From contig NZ_BSFE01000002.1 in the NCBI RefSeq assembly GCF_027922185.1, positions 434,001 through 498,000 on the forward strand: DNA of 64,000 nt. Reading direction: 5' to 3'. A program made the translations under genes and the position numbers. The DNA is from Maricaulis virginensis (GTDB lineage: Bacteria > Pseudomonadota > Alphaproteobacteria > Caulobacterales > Maricaulaceae). This document shows, one piece after another, positions 42,321 through 54,600 of the stretch; the first letter of the stretch is position 1; the number at the start of each line of letters is the position of its first letter. The notes beneath the pieces are model-generated. The model did no database searches, was not told the origin of the DNA, and worked only from the letters and a program-made list of their open reading frames with translations.

Positions 42321-42396
42321 GGGGCCTTAGCTCAGCTGGGAGAGCGCCTGATTTGCATTCAGGAGGTCAGGAGTTCGATCCTCCTAGGCTCCACCA
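42321..42396 (+). tRNA. tRNA-Ala (UGC)
   Basis: A 76-nt cloverleaf starting GGGGCCTTAGCTCAGCTGGG, anticodon TGC at 42354-42356, with encoded CCA. Second spacer tRNA, as in most alphaproteobacterial rRNA operons. The following 242 nt up to 23S show only leader sequence and no gene. Confidence 0.98.
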
Positions 42397-42638
42397 AGCC
42401 TGTCGAGGGTACGCGGTTGAAAGAACAAGTTTCACGCTTTGCAATGCGAAGCGTGGATGTTTGATATTGTTGTGGAGGGTGCAGCCGTCTCAGGTTGCAC
42501 TGAAGAGACATCCTGACCGAGGTTCATGCGTCGGGTCTTGTCACGATCGCCGTATTGCCGCTTGGGTTTGCACGACCCGGGCATCAGCAATCGGAAAGAG
42601 TGGCGAGGCGTTCACCGCGCATGAGCATCAATTTCAAG

Positions 42639-45427
<2,789 letters not shown>

Positions 45428-45520
45428 ATGATGCTCATGCCCGGCGATCGCTTCGTCGGACAAAGCAAAGCAACACCTCAAAATACATCAGACATGTCTC
45501 TTCTTTTGGATCTAACGCGC

Positions 45521-45640
45521 TGACCGGGTGGTTATTGCAGGGGGACCGCACCCGTTCCCATCCCGAACACGGCCGTTAAGACCCCTAGCGCCGATGGTAC
45601 TGCGTCTCAAGGCGTGGGAGAGTAGGTCGCTGCCCGGTCT
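45521..45640 (+). rRNA. rrf: 5S ribosomal RNA
   Basis: Starts TGACCGGGTGGTTATTGCAGGGG; internal CACCCGTTCCCATCCCGAACACGG and GATGGTACTGCGTCTCAAGGCGTGGGAGAGTAGGTCGCTGCC are hallmark 5S segments. The terminal stem GACCGGG/CCCGGTC closes properly. About 119 nt. Confidence 0.96.
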
Positions 45641-45678
45641 GCCCGTTAGATCCCCCTCCATAACAATTCACAAATCAA

Positions 45679-45703
45679 CCGTCGCTTTCGCGGCGGTTTT
45701 TTT
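45679..45703 (+). terminator. Terminator of the rRNA operon
   Basis: CCGTCGC (45679-45685) pairs with GCGGCGG (45690-45696, one G-U pair) around TTTC, followed by seven T, about 40 nt beyond 5S. Confidence 0.85.
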
Positions 45704-45760
45704 GTGCCCGGATTCCGGTGATTTGCCGTTGGATCCCGCGCCGGCCGGAGCCATGTCGCA

Positions 45761-45988
45761 GCATTTTCGAACCGCAAAACCGGTCCCCGTTTTTGCTGAA
45801 AATGGCGGGTCCTTGGCGGTCGCATTTTCGAACCGCAGAACCGGTTCCCGCTTTTGCTGAAAATGGCGGGTCCTTGGCGGTCGCATTTTCGAACCGGAGA
45901 ACCGGTATCCACTTTTGCTGAAAATGCCGGGTCCTTGGTGGTCGCATTTTCGAACCGCAAAACCGGTGCCCACTTCTGCTGAAAATGC
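45761..45988. repeat. Tandem array of 61-bp palindromic units
   Basis: Three full units (starts 45761, 45822, 45883; each exactly 61 bp) and a partial fourth (45944-45988). Each unit is bounded by GCATTTTC and GAAAATG and contains GAACCG...AACCGG, so it folds as a hairpin. A spacer reading CGGGTCCTTGG(C/T)GGTC joins the units. The core resembles the GAACCGGTTCCCACTTTTGCTGAAAATGC palindrome scattered through alphaproteobacterial genomes. The period is not a multiple of three, so it is not a coding repeat. Confidence 0.88.
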
Positions 45989-46002
45989 TTCAGGCCCTGC
46001 GG

Positions 46003-46446
46003 CTATCCGATCGCCTTCCGGAAATATCGCGACGTGGCGGTCACCGCATAGCCCTGCCGGATATAGAAGGCGTGGGCGTCCTCCCGTTCCACCCGCGAGG
46101 CCAGGCCGACGGATGCCAGACCCAGCTCCCGCGCCATGGCTTCCGCTTCGCCCAGGAGAATACGGCCCAGGCCGCGGCCGCGAATGGCCTCGTCGACGAC
46201 GAGCGACTGCACCACCAGGCCGGCGCCGGTCTCGATCGACGGACGCAGGTAGAAATGGATGAAGCCGGCCAGCCTGTCCGCGATCTGTGCGCCCCGCAGC
46301 CAGTGGCCACCGGTTTTGCCAAGCTGCTCCATGCGCTGCTTCATCTCCGGCACGCCGGCCTCATAGCCCAGCTGCCGGTTCAGTTCGCACATGCGGGCGG
46401 CATCGTCTTCGTTCAGTGAACGGATGCGTATGTCTGTCGTGTTCAT
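46003..46446 (-). CDS. GNAT-family N-acetyltransferase
   Basis: A 147-aa acetyl-CoA-dependent transferase. Motif C/D is IRIRSLNEDDAARMCELNRQLGYEAG, and motif A is VQSLVVDEAIRGRGLGRILLGEAEAMARELG with the pyrophosphate-binding RGRGLG (about residues 88-93). Motif B is VGLASRVEREDAHAFYIRQGYAVTATSRYFRK. The acceptor substrate is unknown. Monocistronic, ending 14 nt from the 61-bp repeat array. Confidence 0.92.
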   Translation of the reverse strand: MNTTDIRIRSLNEDDAARMCELNRQLGYEAGVPEMKQRMEQLGKTGGHWLRGAQIADRLAGFIHFYLRPSIETGAGLVVQSLVVDEAIRGRGLGRILLGEAEAMARELGLASVGLASRVEREDAHAFYIRQGYAVTATSRYFRKAIG

Positions 46447-46642
46447 AAGGTTGTTTTAGCATCGCCGGCGGCGCCCGACGGGCGCGAATGGCAGACATCG
46501 GCGTATCCCGTTCAAACCTCCCTGCATGCCTCGAGCAACCCGGAAGAGGGACACGCAGCGCGACCGTCCCGTCCTGCCGCAACATCCAAAACCGCCTCCG
46601 CCCGCATCCGTTGGGCATAGATCCAGCTGATGCGAGACCGAC

Positions 46643-47773
46643 ATGCCCTTGACGACCTTCGCCCGCCTGACCGCCGCGGCGGCCCTGGCGTTCTCCGCCC
46701 AGGCCACAGCGCAGACCGGTGCGCCCGATCCCGATCCCTATGCCGATGCCCGCGCCGTGATGGCCGGTGTCAACGAGATCGTCACGCCGGATGGCATCCA
46801 GGAGCTGATGACCGTCGAGCTCGGCGGCATGGAGCAGTGGATATCGATCCGCGGCACCGATCGCGGCAATCCCGTCCTCTTGTTCCTGCATGGCGGGCCC
46901 GGTGCGCCGGAAATGGCTGTCGGCTGGGCCTTCCAGCGGCCCTGGGAGGATTATTTCACCGTCGTGCAGTGGGATCAGCGCGGCGGCGGCAAGACCTTCC
47001 GTCACAATGGCGTGGCGGCCAGCCGCGAAGGCCTGTCACGCGAGCGCATCGTGGCCGACACGGTCGAGCTGATGGCCTGGCTGCGCGAGCATCTCGGCCA
47101 GGAGCGCATCATCGTGGTCGGCCATTCCTGGGGCACGGTCGCCGGCTTCCAGGCGGCGATGGCCCGGCCGGACTGGGTGCATGCCTATGTCGGGATCGGC
47201 CAGATCGTGGATATGGACGAGAATGAACGCCGCAGCCACGCGCTGACACTCGCCGCCGCCCGGGCCGACGGCAATGCCGAGGCCATCGCCGATCTCACCG
47301 CCATCGCGCCCTATCCGGGCGACACGCCGGTGACGTTCGAGCGGATCGGTGCGGAGCGGGAATGGGCGGTGCATTATGGCGGCCTGGCCGCCTATCGCGA
47401 CAATGCCGGCTTCTATTATCGCGCGCGCCGCCTGGCACCGGAATACGAACAGGCCGACCGCGAGGCGGTCAATCCGGGCGGTATCATGAGCGTGACGACG
47501 CTGCTCGACGATCTGATGGCTGTGCGCCAGGGCGATGTGGAGCAGGTGGATTTCCCGGTCGTCTTCTTCGCCGGCCGGCACGATCTCACCACGCCGTCAG
47601 ACCTGGTCGAGGCCTGGTATCGGCGCCTGGAGGCGCCGTCCAAGGAGCTGGTCTGGTTCGAACACTCCGCCCATCTCTCGCCGATCGAGGAACCGGGCCG
47701 CACGCTCGTCGCCCTGGTCCAGCATGTGCTGCCGCTCACGCAGAACGGGGAGGCTGGCGATGCGGCGCGCTAG
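46643..47773 (+). CDS. Exported S33-type alpha/beta hydrolase (prolyl aminopeptidase-like)
   Basis: A 376-aa protein with signal peptide (MPLTTFARLTAAAALAFSAQATAQ). The oxyanion segment is LFLHGGPGAPEM (HGGPG at 83-87), which marks the proline-iminopeptidase branch, and QWDQRGGGKTF follows. The nucleophile Ser162 lies in VVGHSWGTVAG, the acid in FFAGRHDLTTPS and the His in FEHSAHLSPIEEPG. It is probably a periplasmic or surface hydrolase; whether it is a peptidase is uncertain. Its 3' end overlaps the convergent oxygenase gene by 4 nt. Confidence 0.9.
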   Translation: MPLTTFARLTAAAALAFSAQATAQTGAPDPDPYADARAVMAGVNEIVTPDGIQELMTVELGGMEQWISIRGTDRGNPVLLFLHGGPGAPEMAVGWAFQRPWEDYFTVVQWDQRGGGKTFRHNGVAASREGLSRERIVADTVELMAWLREHLGQERIIVVGHSWGTVAGFQAAMARPDWVHAYVGIGQIVDMDENERRSHALTLAAARADGNAEAIADLTAIAPYPGDTPVTFERIGAEREWAVHYGGLAAYRDNAGFYYRARRLAPEYEQADREAVNPGGIMSVTTLLDDLMAVRQGDVEQVDFPVVFFAGRHDLTTPSDLVEAWYRRLEAPSKELVWFEHSAHLSPIEEPGRTLVALVQHVLPLTQNGEAGDAAR

Positions 47774-49011
47774 GCGCGCTCCCGCAGCCACAGGCTGGCG
47801 ATCACCTTGACGCCATCCTTCACCGGCTCGCCCGTGTGCAGGGAGGCCTTGTCGCACTGGCCATCGGCCGAGACGTTATCGAAACTCAGGGCGGAGCCGC
47901 GGCCGCCGCTCCAGGCGAGATCCAGGCGGGGGAAACGGGTTTCTCCGCCGGTGAATTCCGAATTGAGCCTGATGAGGCTGGTCGAGACACGTTGCCCGCG
48001 GCGCTCCAGATCGTGCGTGGCCTCACCGGGGACATCCAGGATGAAGTCGAAATGGGCGCGATATTCCTCGCCCGGCCTGTAAGCCAGTACCGCGAGGGCC
48101 TCACCGGTATCGACGGGGCGATTCGACAGAGCCGCCATGCGGGTCTTGATAGCGAAGCTGACCAGATCCATCGCCTGTTCGGGGATCGCGGCGGTAAGCG
48201 AAGTCCGGTAGGGGTCCTGCCGGGTTTCGCCGGTCTTCGGATCGTGAATCTGAGCCGGCATGAGCAGGGGGGAGGCTCCGACGGTGAGATAGTCGCATGC
48301 CGCCCCCGGCAGGACGTCGTCCCAGCGCTCGATACGGGGGGCGTCGCTCATTCTTTCGTCAGCGCGGGGGATGGTGTCGATGGCCTCCGCGATGCGTTCG
48401 AGCCTTGGTCCAACCTCACCCGGTGCCGTCTGCGGGCCGTCGGCGAGCGGCAGAGGCTGAGCCCGGCTGATCAGGCCCTGGGCCATAGGGTGACCGGAGC
48501 GGCTGAACCCTCCGCCGGTTTCCCGTGCAACCGGAGACAGCATGCCGGTATCGCTGCCCAGACGCAGGAGCGCGGCGATCGCTAGGCCGGAGCCTGCCTG
48601 CGCTGCCTGTTCCAGCCAGGCGGTGCCGGTGGCCGCGTCTCCTGCCATCAGGGCCAGCAGGCCCAGCTCTGTATGCGCCAGCCAGTCGCCCTTTTCGGCC
48701 TGTGCGTACCGGTCCTGCAACGCCAGCGCCCAGTTGGCCGGTCCGGCAAGACCGGCCGCCTGGAAATAGGCCCGGTGTCGATTGCGCATCATCGAGTCGG
48801 GCATCGCCTCCATTGCGGCGAATGCCCGGGCGCGCGTCTCCGCCATCCCCGGCTCATGGCCGCACAGCTGCACAAGCAGGCTGAGCGCGGCTTCGTCGCC
48901 GGCCCGGGCTGCGTTGTCGAGCCGGTCTATGGCATTGGAATGCCGGCCTTCACGCCATTCGCGAAGGGCTGTCGGGGCGGGGGCGCTCGGATCGTTCGTG
49001 GAAACCGTCAT
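47770..49011 (-). CDS. 2OG-Fe(II) oxygenase (prolyl-4-hydroxylase type) with Sel1-like N-terminus
   Basis: A 413-aa protein. The first ~170 residues are Ala/Leu-rich helical repeats of Sel1/TPR type (AIDRLDNAARAGDEAALSLLVQLCG, AHTELGLLALMAGDAATGTAWLEQAAQAGSGLA). The C-terminal ~200 residues form a P4Hc double-stranded beta helix with iron ligands His320 and Asp322 (YRAHFDFI) and His392 (ASLHTGEPV), with Lys400 or Lys404 in EPVKDGVKV as 2-oxoglutarate contact. It is likely a protein or amino-acid hydroxylase. Repeat-plus-P4H fusions are known in alphaproteobacteria; the target is unknown. Confidence 0.9.
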   Translation of the reverse strand: MTVSTNDPSAPAPTALREWREGRHSNAIDRLDNAARAGDEAALSLLVQLCGHEPGMAETRARAFAAMEAMPDSMMRNRHRAYFQAAGLAGPANWALALQDRYAQAEKGDWLAHTELGLLALMAGDAATGTAWLEQAAQAGSGLAIAALLRLGSDTGMLSPVARETGGGFSRSGHPMAQGLISRAQPLPLADGPQTAPGEVGPRLERIAEAIDTIPRADERMSDAPRIERWDDVLPGAACDYLTVGASPLLMPAQIHDPKTGETRQDPYRTSLTAAIPEQAMDLVSFAIKTRMAALSNRPVDTGEALAVLAYRPGEEYRAHFDFILDVPGEATHDLERRGQRVSTSLIRLNSEFTGGETRFPRLDLAWSGGRGSALSFDNVSADGQCDKASLHTGEPVKDGVKVIASLWLRERA

Positions 49012-49062
49012 GACCCGAGTTTAGGCCATGATCGCGGACGCAGGTAAAGCGCAGCTGGCTGG

Positions 49063-49091
49063 TTGACGACACATCAGTGTCATCCTACATA
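49063..49091 (+). promoter_or_regulatory. Promoter of the initiator tRNA gene
   Basis: TTGACG (49063-49068), 17-nt spacer, TACATA (49086-49091), about 41 nt upstream of the tRNA. Close to the sigma-70 consensus. Confidence 0.7.
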
Positions 49092-49132
49092 CGCGCCTCC
49101 CCACGGCACTCCGGTTCCGCGGGCCATCCTGA

Positions 49133-49209
<77 letters not shown>

Positions 49210-49215
49210 AATTGA

Positions 49216-49246
49216 AAGCCCCGGTCGCGAGACCGGGGCTTTTTTG
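49216..49246 (+). terminator. Terminator of the initiator tRNA gene
   Basis: AAGCCCCGGTC (49216-49226) pairs with GACCGGGGCTT (49231-49241) around GCGA, followed by a T-run. Confidence 0.92.
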
Positions 49247-49298
49247 TTTCGTCAAGCCGCAGGGGTGAACTGGGAGGTTCACCCGGCTCTCAACCCGG

Positions 49299-49544
49299 TC
49301 AGTCGATCGTGTCCGGCGGCGGGGTCTCGCCACCGCGGGGAACAAAATAGACTTGGATCAACAGGTACTGGCCGAGGAGCGGATCGTATTCGTAGACGTA
49401 GCAGATGTCCTGAATCGAATTGTGCGCTTCACACTCGGTGAAGGTGTCCGGGACCTGGGCCTGAGCCACACCGGGCAGTGTCGAAAACGCAAGCGCGGCG
49501 GCCGCGCCCAGTGTGACCGACTTCAGGAAAGATATCTTTTTCAT
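49299..49544 (-). CDS. Small secreted protein of unknown function
   Basis: An 81-aa precursor with a textbook signal peptide (MKKISFLKSVTLGAAAALAFSTLPGVAQAQ, cut near residue 29). The mature peptide of about 52 residues has two cysteines (TECEAH and DICYVY), an aromatic patch (YVYEYDPLLGQYLLIQVYFVP) and a GGETPPPDT tail. The ATG at 49544 marks the signal start; upstream codons read as non-coding. No family is recognised. Confidence 0.7.
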   Translation of the reverse strand: MKKISFLKSVTLGAAAALAFSTLPGVAQAQVPDTFTECEAHNSIQDICYVYEYDPLLGQYLLIQVYFVPRGGETPPPDTID

Positions 49545-49743
49545 GCATGTACCCCGATTGTAAGGGCGCGTTTGTATGCGCCACGATGCTTGTGATTTAA
49601 AATGGCGACTGAGTCGCACTGCGATCATAGGTGGTGGCTTTGCTTCCGCGCAAGTCCGACGTCGACGAAGTTGGCTGAAATGCGGGTGTCGCGCCGTTGG
49701 CGGCACGCGTGCAGCGGAGGCGTCTCGGCTGCCGCCCGGCCGC

Positions 49744-50325
49744 CTACAACTCCGCCAGGCTCAGCTCCACCTGCTCCATGATCCGCTTGCGGACGCGGGT
49801 GCGCAGGTCGGGGTCCCTGGCGAGGTCGCCCCACATGGTGCGGTTCATGATGTGCCCGACGATGAGCGCGCCGAGCATGCGGGCGCGCAGTTCCGTGTGG
49901 GGGCCGGTCAGGGCGGCGGCGACGGGGCGGTCGCAACGCTCGAAAATCACGGCGCGGACCATGCCGGCCGCGGTCGCCGAAGCGATCGAGTTGAGCATGA
50001 TCAGGAAGTCCTCGACGGTGTTCTCGTCGTCCGGCTCCTCCACGATCATGTCGGCAATGCGCGTTGACAGCGTTGCGATATCGCCGGTGAAGAGGTCGCC
50101 GATCCGCTCGATCTTCTCCGGCCGGTTCAGCACCGCGGCGAACAGGTCTTCCTTCGAGCCGAAATAGCGCGACACCAGGGCGGGGTCGACGCCGGCGTCC
50201 GAGGCGATCTCCCGGATGCCCACCGTGTCATAGCTGGCCCGGGCAAACCGGCCGCGTGCAGCGGCCAGGATTGCGGCCTTGGTGGCTTCGGCATTGCGAG
50301 GCCGGGGTGGATAAATAGCTACCAT
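49744..50325 (-). CDS. TetR-family regulator divergent from RND efflux genes
   Basis: About 193 aa from the ATG at 50325 (a GTG at 50340 would add five residues). The helix-turn-helix is ATKAAILAAARGRFARASYDTVGIREIASDAGVDPALVSRYFGSKEDLFAAVL (about residues 14-65), with a helical ligand domain after it. It is divergent from the lipoprotein adaptor and HAE1 permease, as in AcrR/MexZ-type circuits, so it is the likely local repressor. The shared 132-bp gap contains the pump promoter. Confidence 0.9.
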   Translation of the reverse strand: MVAIYPPRPRNAEATKAAILAAARGRFARASYDTVGIREIASDAGVDPALVSRYFGSKEDLFAAVLNRPEKIERIGDLFTGDIATLSTRIADMIVEEPDDENTVEDFLIMLNSIASATAAGMVRAVIFERCDRPVAAALTGPHTELRARMLGALIVGHIMNRTMWGDLARDPDLRTRVRKRIMEQVELSLAEL

Positions 50326-50362
50326 GCGAATTTTTCTCACAGGGCCGGGTTGTCATCACCTG

Positions 50363-50391
50363 TTGACTTACTACATTCCGGCCAGATTTTA
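50363..50391 (+). promoter_or_regulatory. Promoter of the HAE1 efflux operon
   Basis: TTGACT (50363-50368), 17-nt spacer, ATTTTA (50386-50391). A short GTCA...TGAC inverted repeat overlaps the -35 (about 50352-50367) and could be part of the TetR operator. Confidence 0.5.
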
Positions 50392-50457
50392 CACTTGGAG
50401 GACGTGGCACCGCCGGCCGGCGGCATGCGCGTCCGTTTTCGTCTGCAGGATTGATCC

Positions 50458-51648
50458 ATGGCGCGCCTATTTTCCAACACCACCGGTGTCCTCCTTGTTT
50501 CGGCCGTTCTCCTGACCGCCTGCGGTGGCGGGCAGCAGCAGGGCCAGATGCCCGCGCCCCAGGTCGATGTCGCAACACCGCTCGTCGAGCGGGTCGCCGA
50601 CTGGGACGAGTTTACCGGCCGTTTCGAGTCGCCGGAGCATGTCGATGTGCGTGCCCGTGTCAGCGGCTATCTTGAAGCCGTCCACTTTGAAGATGGGGCC
50701 GAGGTGGAGGCAGGGCAACTCCTGTTCACCATCGATGCGCGTCCCTTCCAGGCGGAACTGGCTGCTGCGCAAGGCCGTCTGACCCAGGCGCGCGCCGAAT
50801 TGTCCCAGGTGCGCACCGATCTGGAACGCGCCGAACGCCTGATCGAATCGCGCACCATCTCCCAGGAGGCGGTGGAGCAGCGCCGCACGGCCGTCAGCAC
50901 GGCGGAAGCCGCGGTGGCGTCTGCCCGGGCCCAGGTCGAGGCGCAGCAGCTGAACCTGGAATTCACCGAGGTTACCGCGCCGATCTCCGGTCATGCCTCG
51001 GCCCGCCAGGTCGATCCGGGCAATCTGGTTTCTGGCGGCAATTCGGCCGGCGATGTGCTGACCACGATCGTCAGCTCCGATCCGATCCATTTCGAGTTCG
51101 ATGCCTCCGAAGCCGTATACCTGCGCTATCAGCGCCGTCCCGCGACGGATGAGGGCGCGCCGGTCGAGGTGCGCCTGCAGGACGAGACCGGCTTCGAACG
51201 CCGCGGCGAGATCGTCTTTGCCGACAATGTCATCAACCCCAATACCGGCACGATCCACATGCGCGCCAGCGTGCCCAATCCGGACGGCCTAATCCGTCCG
51301 GGCATGCTGGGTACGGCCCGGGTGCGCGGCAGCGCGCCCTATGAGGCGATGCTGCTGCCGCAGACGGCGATCCTGTCCGACGGTTCGCGCCGGATCGTCT
51401 ATGTCGTGAACGACCAGAACATGGTGGAGACCCGCAATATCGTCCAGGGGCCGCTGAGCGGCAGCCTGCGCGTCATCCGCGACGGTCTTCAGCCGGGTGA
51501 CCGGGTGATCGTGAACGGTCTCCTGCGGGCCCGTCCGGGCGCCGAAGTCGTGCCCCGGGACACCGAGATTGCCCGTGCCGCTCCGGCCCGGGGCGGTGCC
51601 GCCTTCATTGAATCCCAGCCGGCCACGAGCGCACAGCCCGTCGACTGA
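50458..51648 (+). CDS. RND efflux adaptor lipoprotein (AcrA/MexA-like)
   Basis: A 396-aa periplasmic adaptor anchored by a lipid; lipobox LLTAC with Cys22. The half-lipoyl segments are VDVRARVSGYLEAVHFEDGAEVEAGQLLFTIDARPF and LEFTEVTAPISGHASARQVDPGNLVSGG, on either side of an Ala/Gln/Arg-rich alpha hairpin (about 100-165). The beta barrel (IHFEFDASEAVYLRYQ) and GRVIVNGLLRARPG-type membrane-proximal domain follow. It is 35 nt upstream of the matching permease. A TolC-like partner must be encoded elsewhere. Confidence 0.95.
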   Translation: MARLFSNTTGVLLVSAVLLTACGGGQQQGQMPAPQVDVATPLVERVADWDEFTGRFESPEHVDVRARVSGYLEAVHFEDGAEVEAGQLLFTIDARPFQAELAAAQGRLTQARAELSQVRTDLERAERLIESRTISQEAVEQRRTAVSTAEAAVASARAQVEAQQLNLEFTEVTAPISGHASARQVDPGNLVSGGNSAGDVLTTIVSSDPIHFEFDASEAVYLRYQRRPATDEGAPVEVRLQDETGFERRGEIVFADNVINPNTGTIHMRASVPNPDGLIRPGMLGTARVRGSAPYEAMLLPQTAILSDGSRRIVYVVNDQNMVETRNIVQGPLSGSLRVIRDGLQPGDRVIVNGLLRARPGAEVVPRDTEIARAAPARGGAAFIESQPATSAQPVD

Positions 51649-51683
51649 TCCCGTCCACAGCTGCGCGGAAGAAAGCCTCCCTC

Positions 51684-54600
51684 ATGCGCCTGTCCCATTT
51701 CTTTATCGACCGACCGATCTTCGCCCTGGTGATCTCGGTCATCGTCACGCTGCTGGGTATTTTCGCCTATCCGCAGCTGCCGCTTTCGCAATATCCCGAG
51801 ATCGCCCCGCCGACGGTGGCGGTCACGGCTGCCTATCCCGGTGCCACCGCCGAGGACGTCGCCGAACAGGTCGCTGCACCGCTGGAGCAGGAGATCAACG
51901 GCGTCGAGGGCATGCTCTACATGACCTCCTCCTCGACGGCGGACGGCATGGTGCAGATCTCCGTCACCTTCCAGCCGGGCACCGATATCGATACCGCCCA
52001 GGTGAAGGTGCAGAACCGGGTCAACCGGGCCGAGCCGCGCCTGCCTGAAATCGTCCGCCAGACCGGTGTGTCGGTGGAGGCCCAGTCCACCGGCTTCCTG
52101 CTGATCCTGTCGCTGCGCTCGACGGACGGCACGCTGGATACCGACTATATCGGCAATTACGCCAATACCCGGGTGCGCGACCGTCTGCTGCGCCTGGACG
52201 GTGTCGGCGATGTGCAGGTGTTCGGTGCCGGCAATTATTCCATGCGGGTCTGGATCGATCCCGACCGCGCCGCCGCCCACGGCCTGACGGCCAGCGATGT
52301 CGTCGCCGCCCTGCGCGAGCAGAACATCCAGGCGACCGGCGGTATTCTCGGCCAGCCGCCCTATGGCGCCGGCGATGCGCCCTCCTTCCAGGTGCCTGTG
52401 CAGGTGCGCGGCCGCCTGATCGAGGCGGAGGAGTTCGGCAATGTCGTGGTGCGCCGGAACGAAGACGGAGCCGTCACGCGGCTGGAGGATGTCGCGCGGG
52501 TCGAACTGGGCACCGAGACCTATCTCGTGCGCGGTTATTTCGACCAGCGGCCCGGGGTCGCCATGGCGATCATCCAGCAGCCCGGCGCCAATGCGCTGAA
52601 CACGGCTTCGGCCGTGCTGCGGGAAATCGAGGCCGCCGAGGCCGAATTCCCCGAGGGCATGGATTACATCATCCCCTACAACCCGACCGAATTCGTCGAG
52701 GCGTCGGTGCATGCGGTGCAGCGCACGCTGATCGAGGCGGTCTTCCTCGTCGTGCTGGTGATCATCGTCTTCCTGCAGACCTGGCGGGCGGCGCTGATCC
52801 CCATCATCGCCATCCCGGTCTCCATTGTCGGCGTCTTCGCCGTACAGCTGGCGCTGGGATTCTCGATCAACTCGCTCTCCCTCTTCGCCATGGTGCTGGC
52901 CGTCGGCATCGTCGTCGACGACGCCATCGTGGTGGTGGAGAACGTCGAGCGTCTGATACGCGAGGGGAATTCGCCACGCATCGCAGCCCGCAAGTCGATG
53001 ACGGAGGTCGGCGGCGCGCTGATCGCCATGTCGCTGGTGCTGATCTCGGTCTTCATCCCGACGGCATTCATGGGCGGCATTCCGGGGATTTTCTATCGCC
53101 AGTTCGCCGTCGCCATCGCGACCGCGGCGATCATCTCGCTGGTCGTCTCGCTGACACTCAGCCCGGCGCTCTGTGCCCTGCTGCTGAAACCGCACAAGGC
53201 GGATGCCCATGACGCCCGTCCGGGCCCGCTGGCCCCGCTGCGCTTCGCGGCGCGACAGTTCAATAACGGTTTTGCATGGCTATCGGACAGTTATGGGGCC
53301 GTTGTGTCGCGCCTGGTGCGCATGATCGTCATCGTCCTGATTGCCTATGCGGGCCTTCTGGCGCTCACCGGCTGGCGCCTGTCGGAAACCCCGACCGGCT
53401 TCATCCCGGACCAGGACCAGGGCTTCCTGATCGGCATTGTGCAATTGCCGCCCGGCGCGTCCCTGGAACGCACCGACGAGGTCATGGCCCGTGTCCAGAG
53501 TGCGGTCGCCGAGACCGAGGGCGTGGACGGTATGGCCGCGATTGTCGGCCTCGACGGCGCGACCTTCTCGCTGAACTCGTCCGGCTCGACCATGTTCATC
53601 CGGCTCGATCCGATCGAGGAACGCCAGGGCCATCCGGGCATGTCGGCGCAGGAATTGTCGATGCAGCTGACCGGCATGCTGGCCCAGATCGTGCCGGAAG
53701 GCCGGGCCTTCATCATCGCACCGCCTCCGGTACAGGGGCTGGGCAATGGCGGCGGTTTCAAGGTGATCGTGCAGGACCGCACCGGCCAGGGGCTGAACAC
53801 GCTGGGCCAGGTGGCCTGGCAGATCATCGGCGCCGCCAACCAGGACCCGCGCCTGACCCAGGTCTTCACCGACTTCTCGACCGACTCGCCGCGTGTGCGC
53901 GTCGATGTCGATCGCGACCGGGCCCAGCGCCTGGGTGTCGATCCGGCATCGGTCTATTCCGCACTCGGCACCTATCTCGGCTCGACCTATGTGAACGACT
54001 TCAACTACCAGGGCCGCACCTATCGCGTGACCGCCCAGGCCGAAGCCGAAGCCCGGGACGATATCGCCGATATCGGCCGGCTGCGGGTCAGCGGCCGGGA
54101 TGGCGAGCTGGTGCCGATCGCCTCGGTGGCGTCGATCACCACCGAGTCAGGACCGGTCCGTGTCGTGCGGCACAACAACTTCACCGCCGTGGAAATCCAG
54201 GGCCAGGCCATGCCGGGCGTAGCCTCGGGCACGGCGCTGGATGCGATGGAGGACATCCTCGAAGCCAACCTGCCTCCGGGTTTCGGCTATGAGTGGACCG
54301 AGATCGCCTACCAGGAAAAGGCGGCCGGCGATTCCGGCCTGATGATCTTCGCCTTCGCGGTGGTGTTCGTCTTCCTGGTGCTGGCGGCCCAGTACGAGGC
54401 CTTCACCTTGCCCTGGGCGGTCATCTTCATCGTGCCGATGTGTATCCTGGCAGCGATGGTGGGCATCAACCTGACGGGTCTGGACAATAATATCCTCACC
54501 CAGGTCGGCCTGATCGTGCTGATCGCCCTGGCGGCCAAGAACGCGATCCTGCTGGTCGAGTTCGCCCGCCAGGCCGAGGACGAGGCCGGCAGCGACCGCT

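Noticed and set aside
45646..45973. Proteins encoded by the 61-bp repeats (open frames on both strands)
   Set aside because: The period is not a multiple of three, so the same DNA is read in shifting frames. No start signals are present.
45761..45988. A CRISPR array
   Set aside because: The 61-bp units are repetitive along their whole length, without unique spacers, and no cas genes are nearby. It is a tandem palindrome array.
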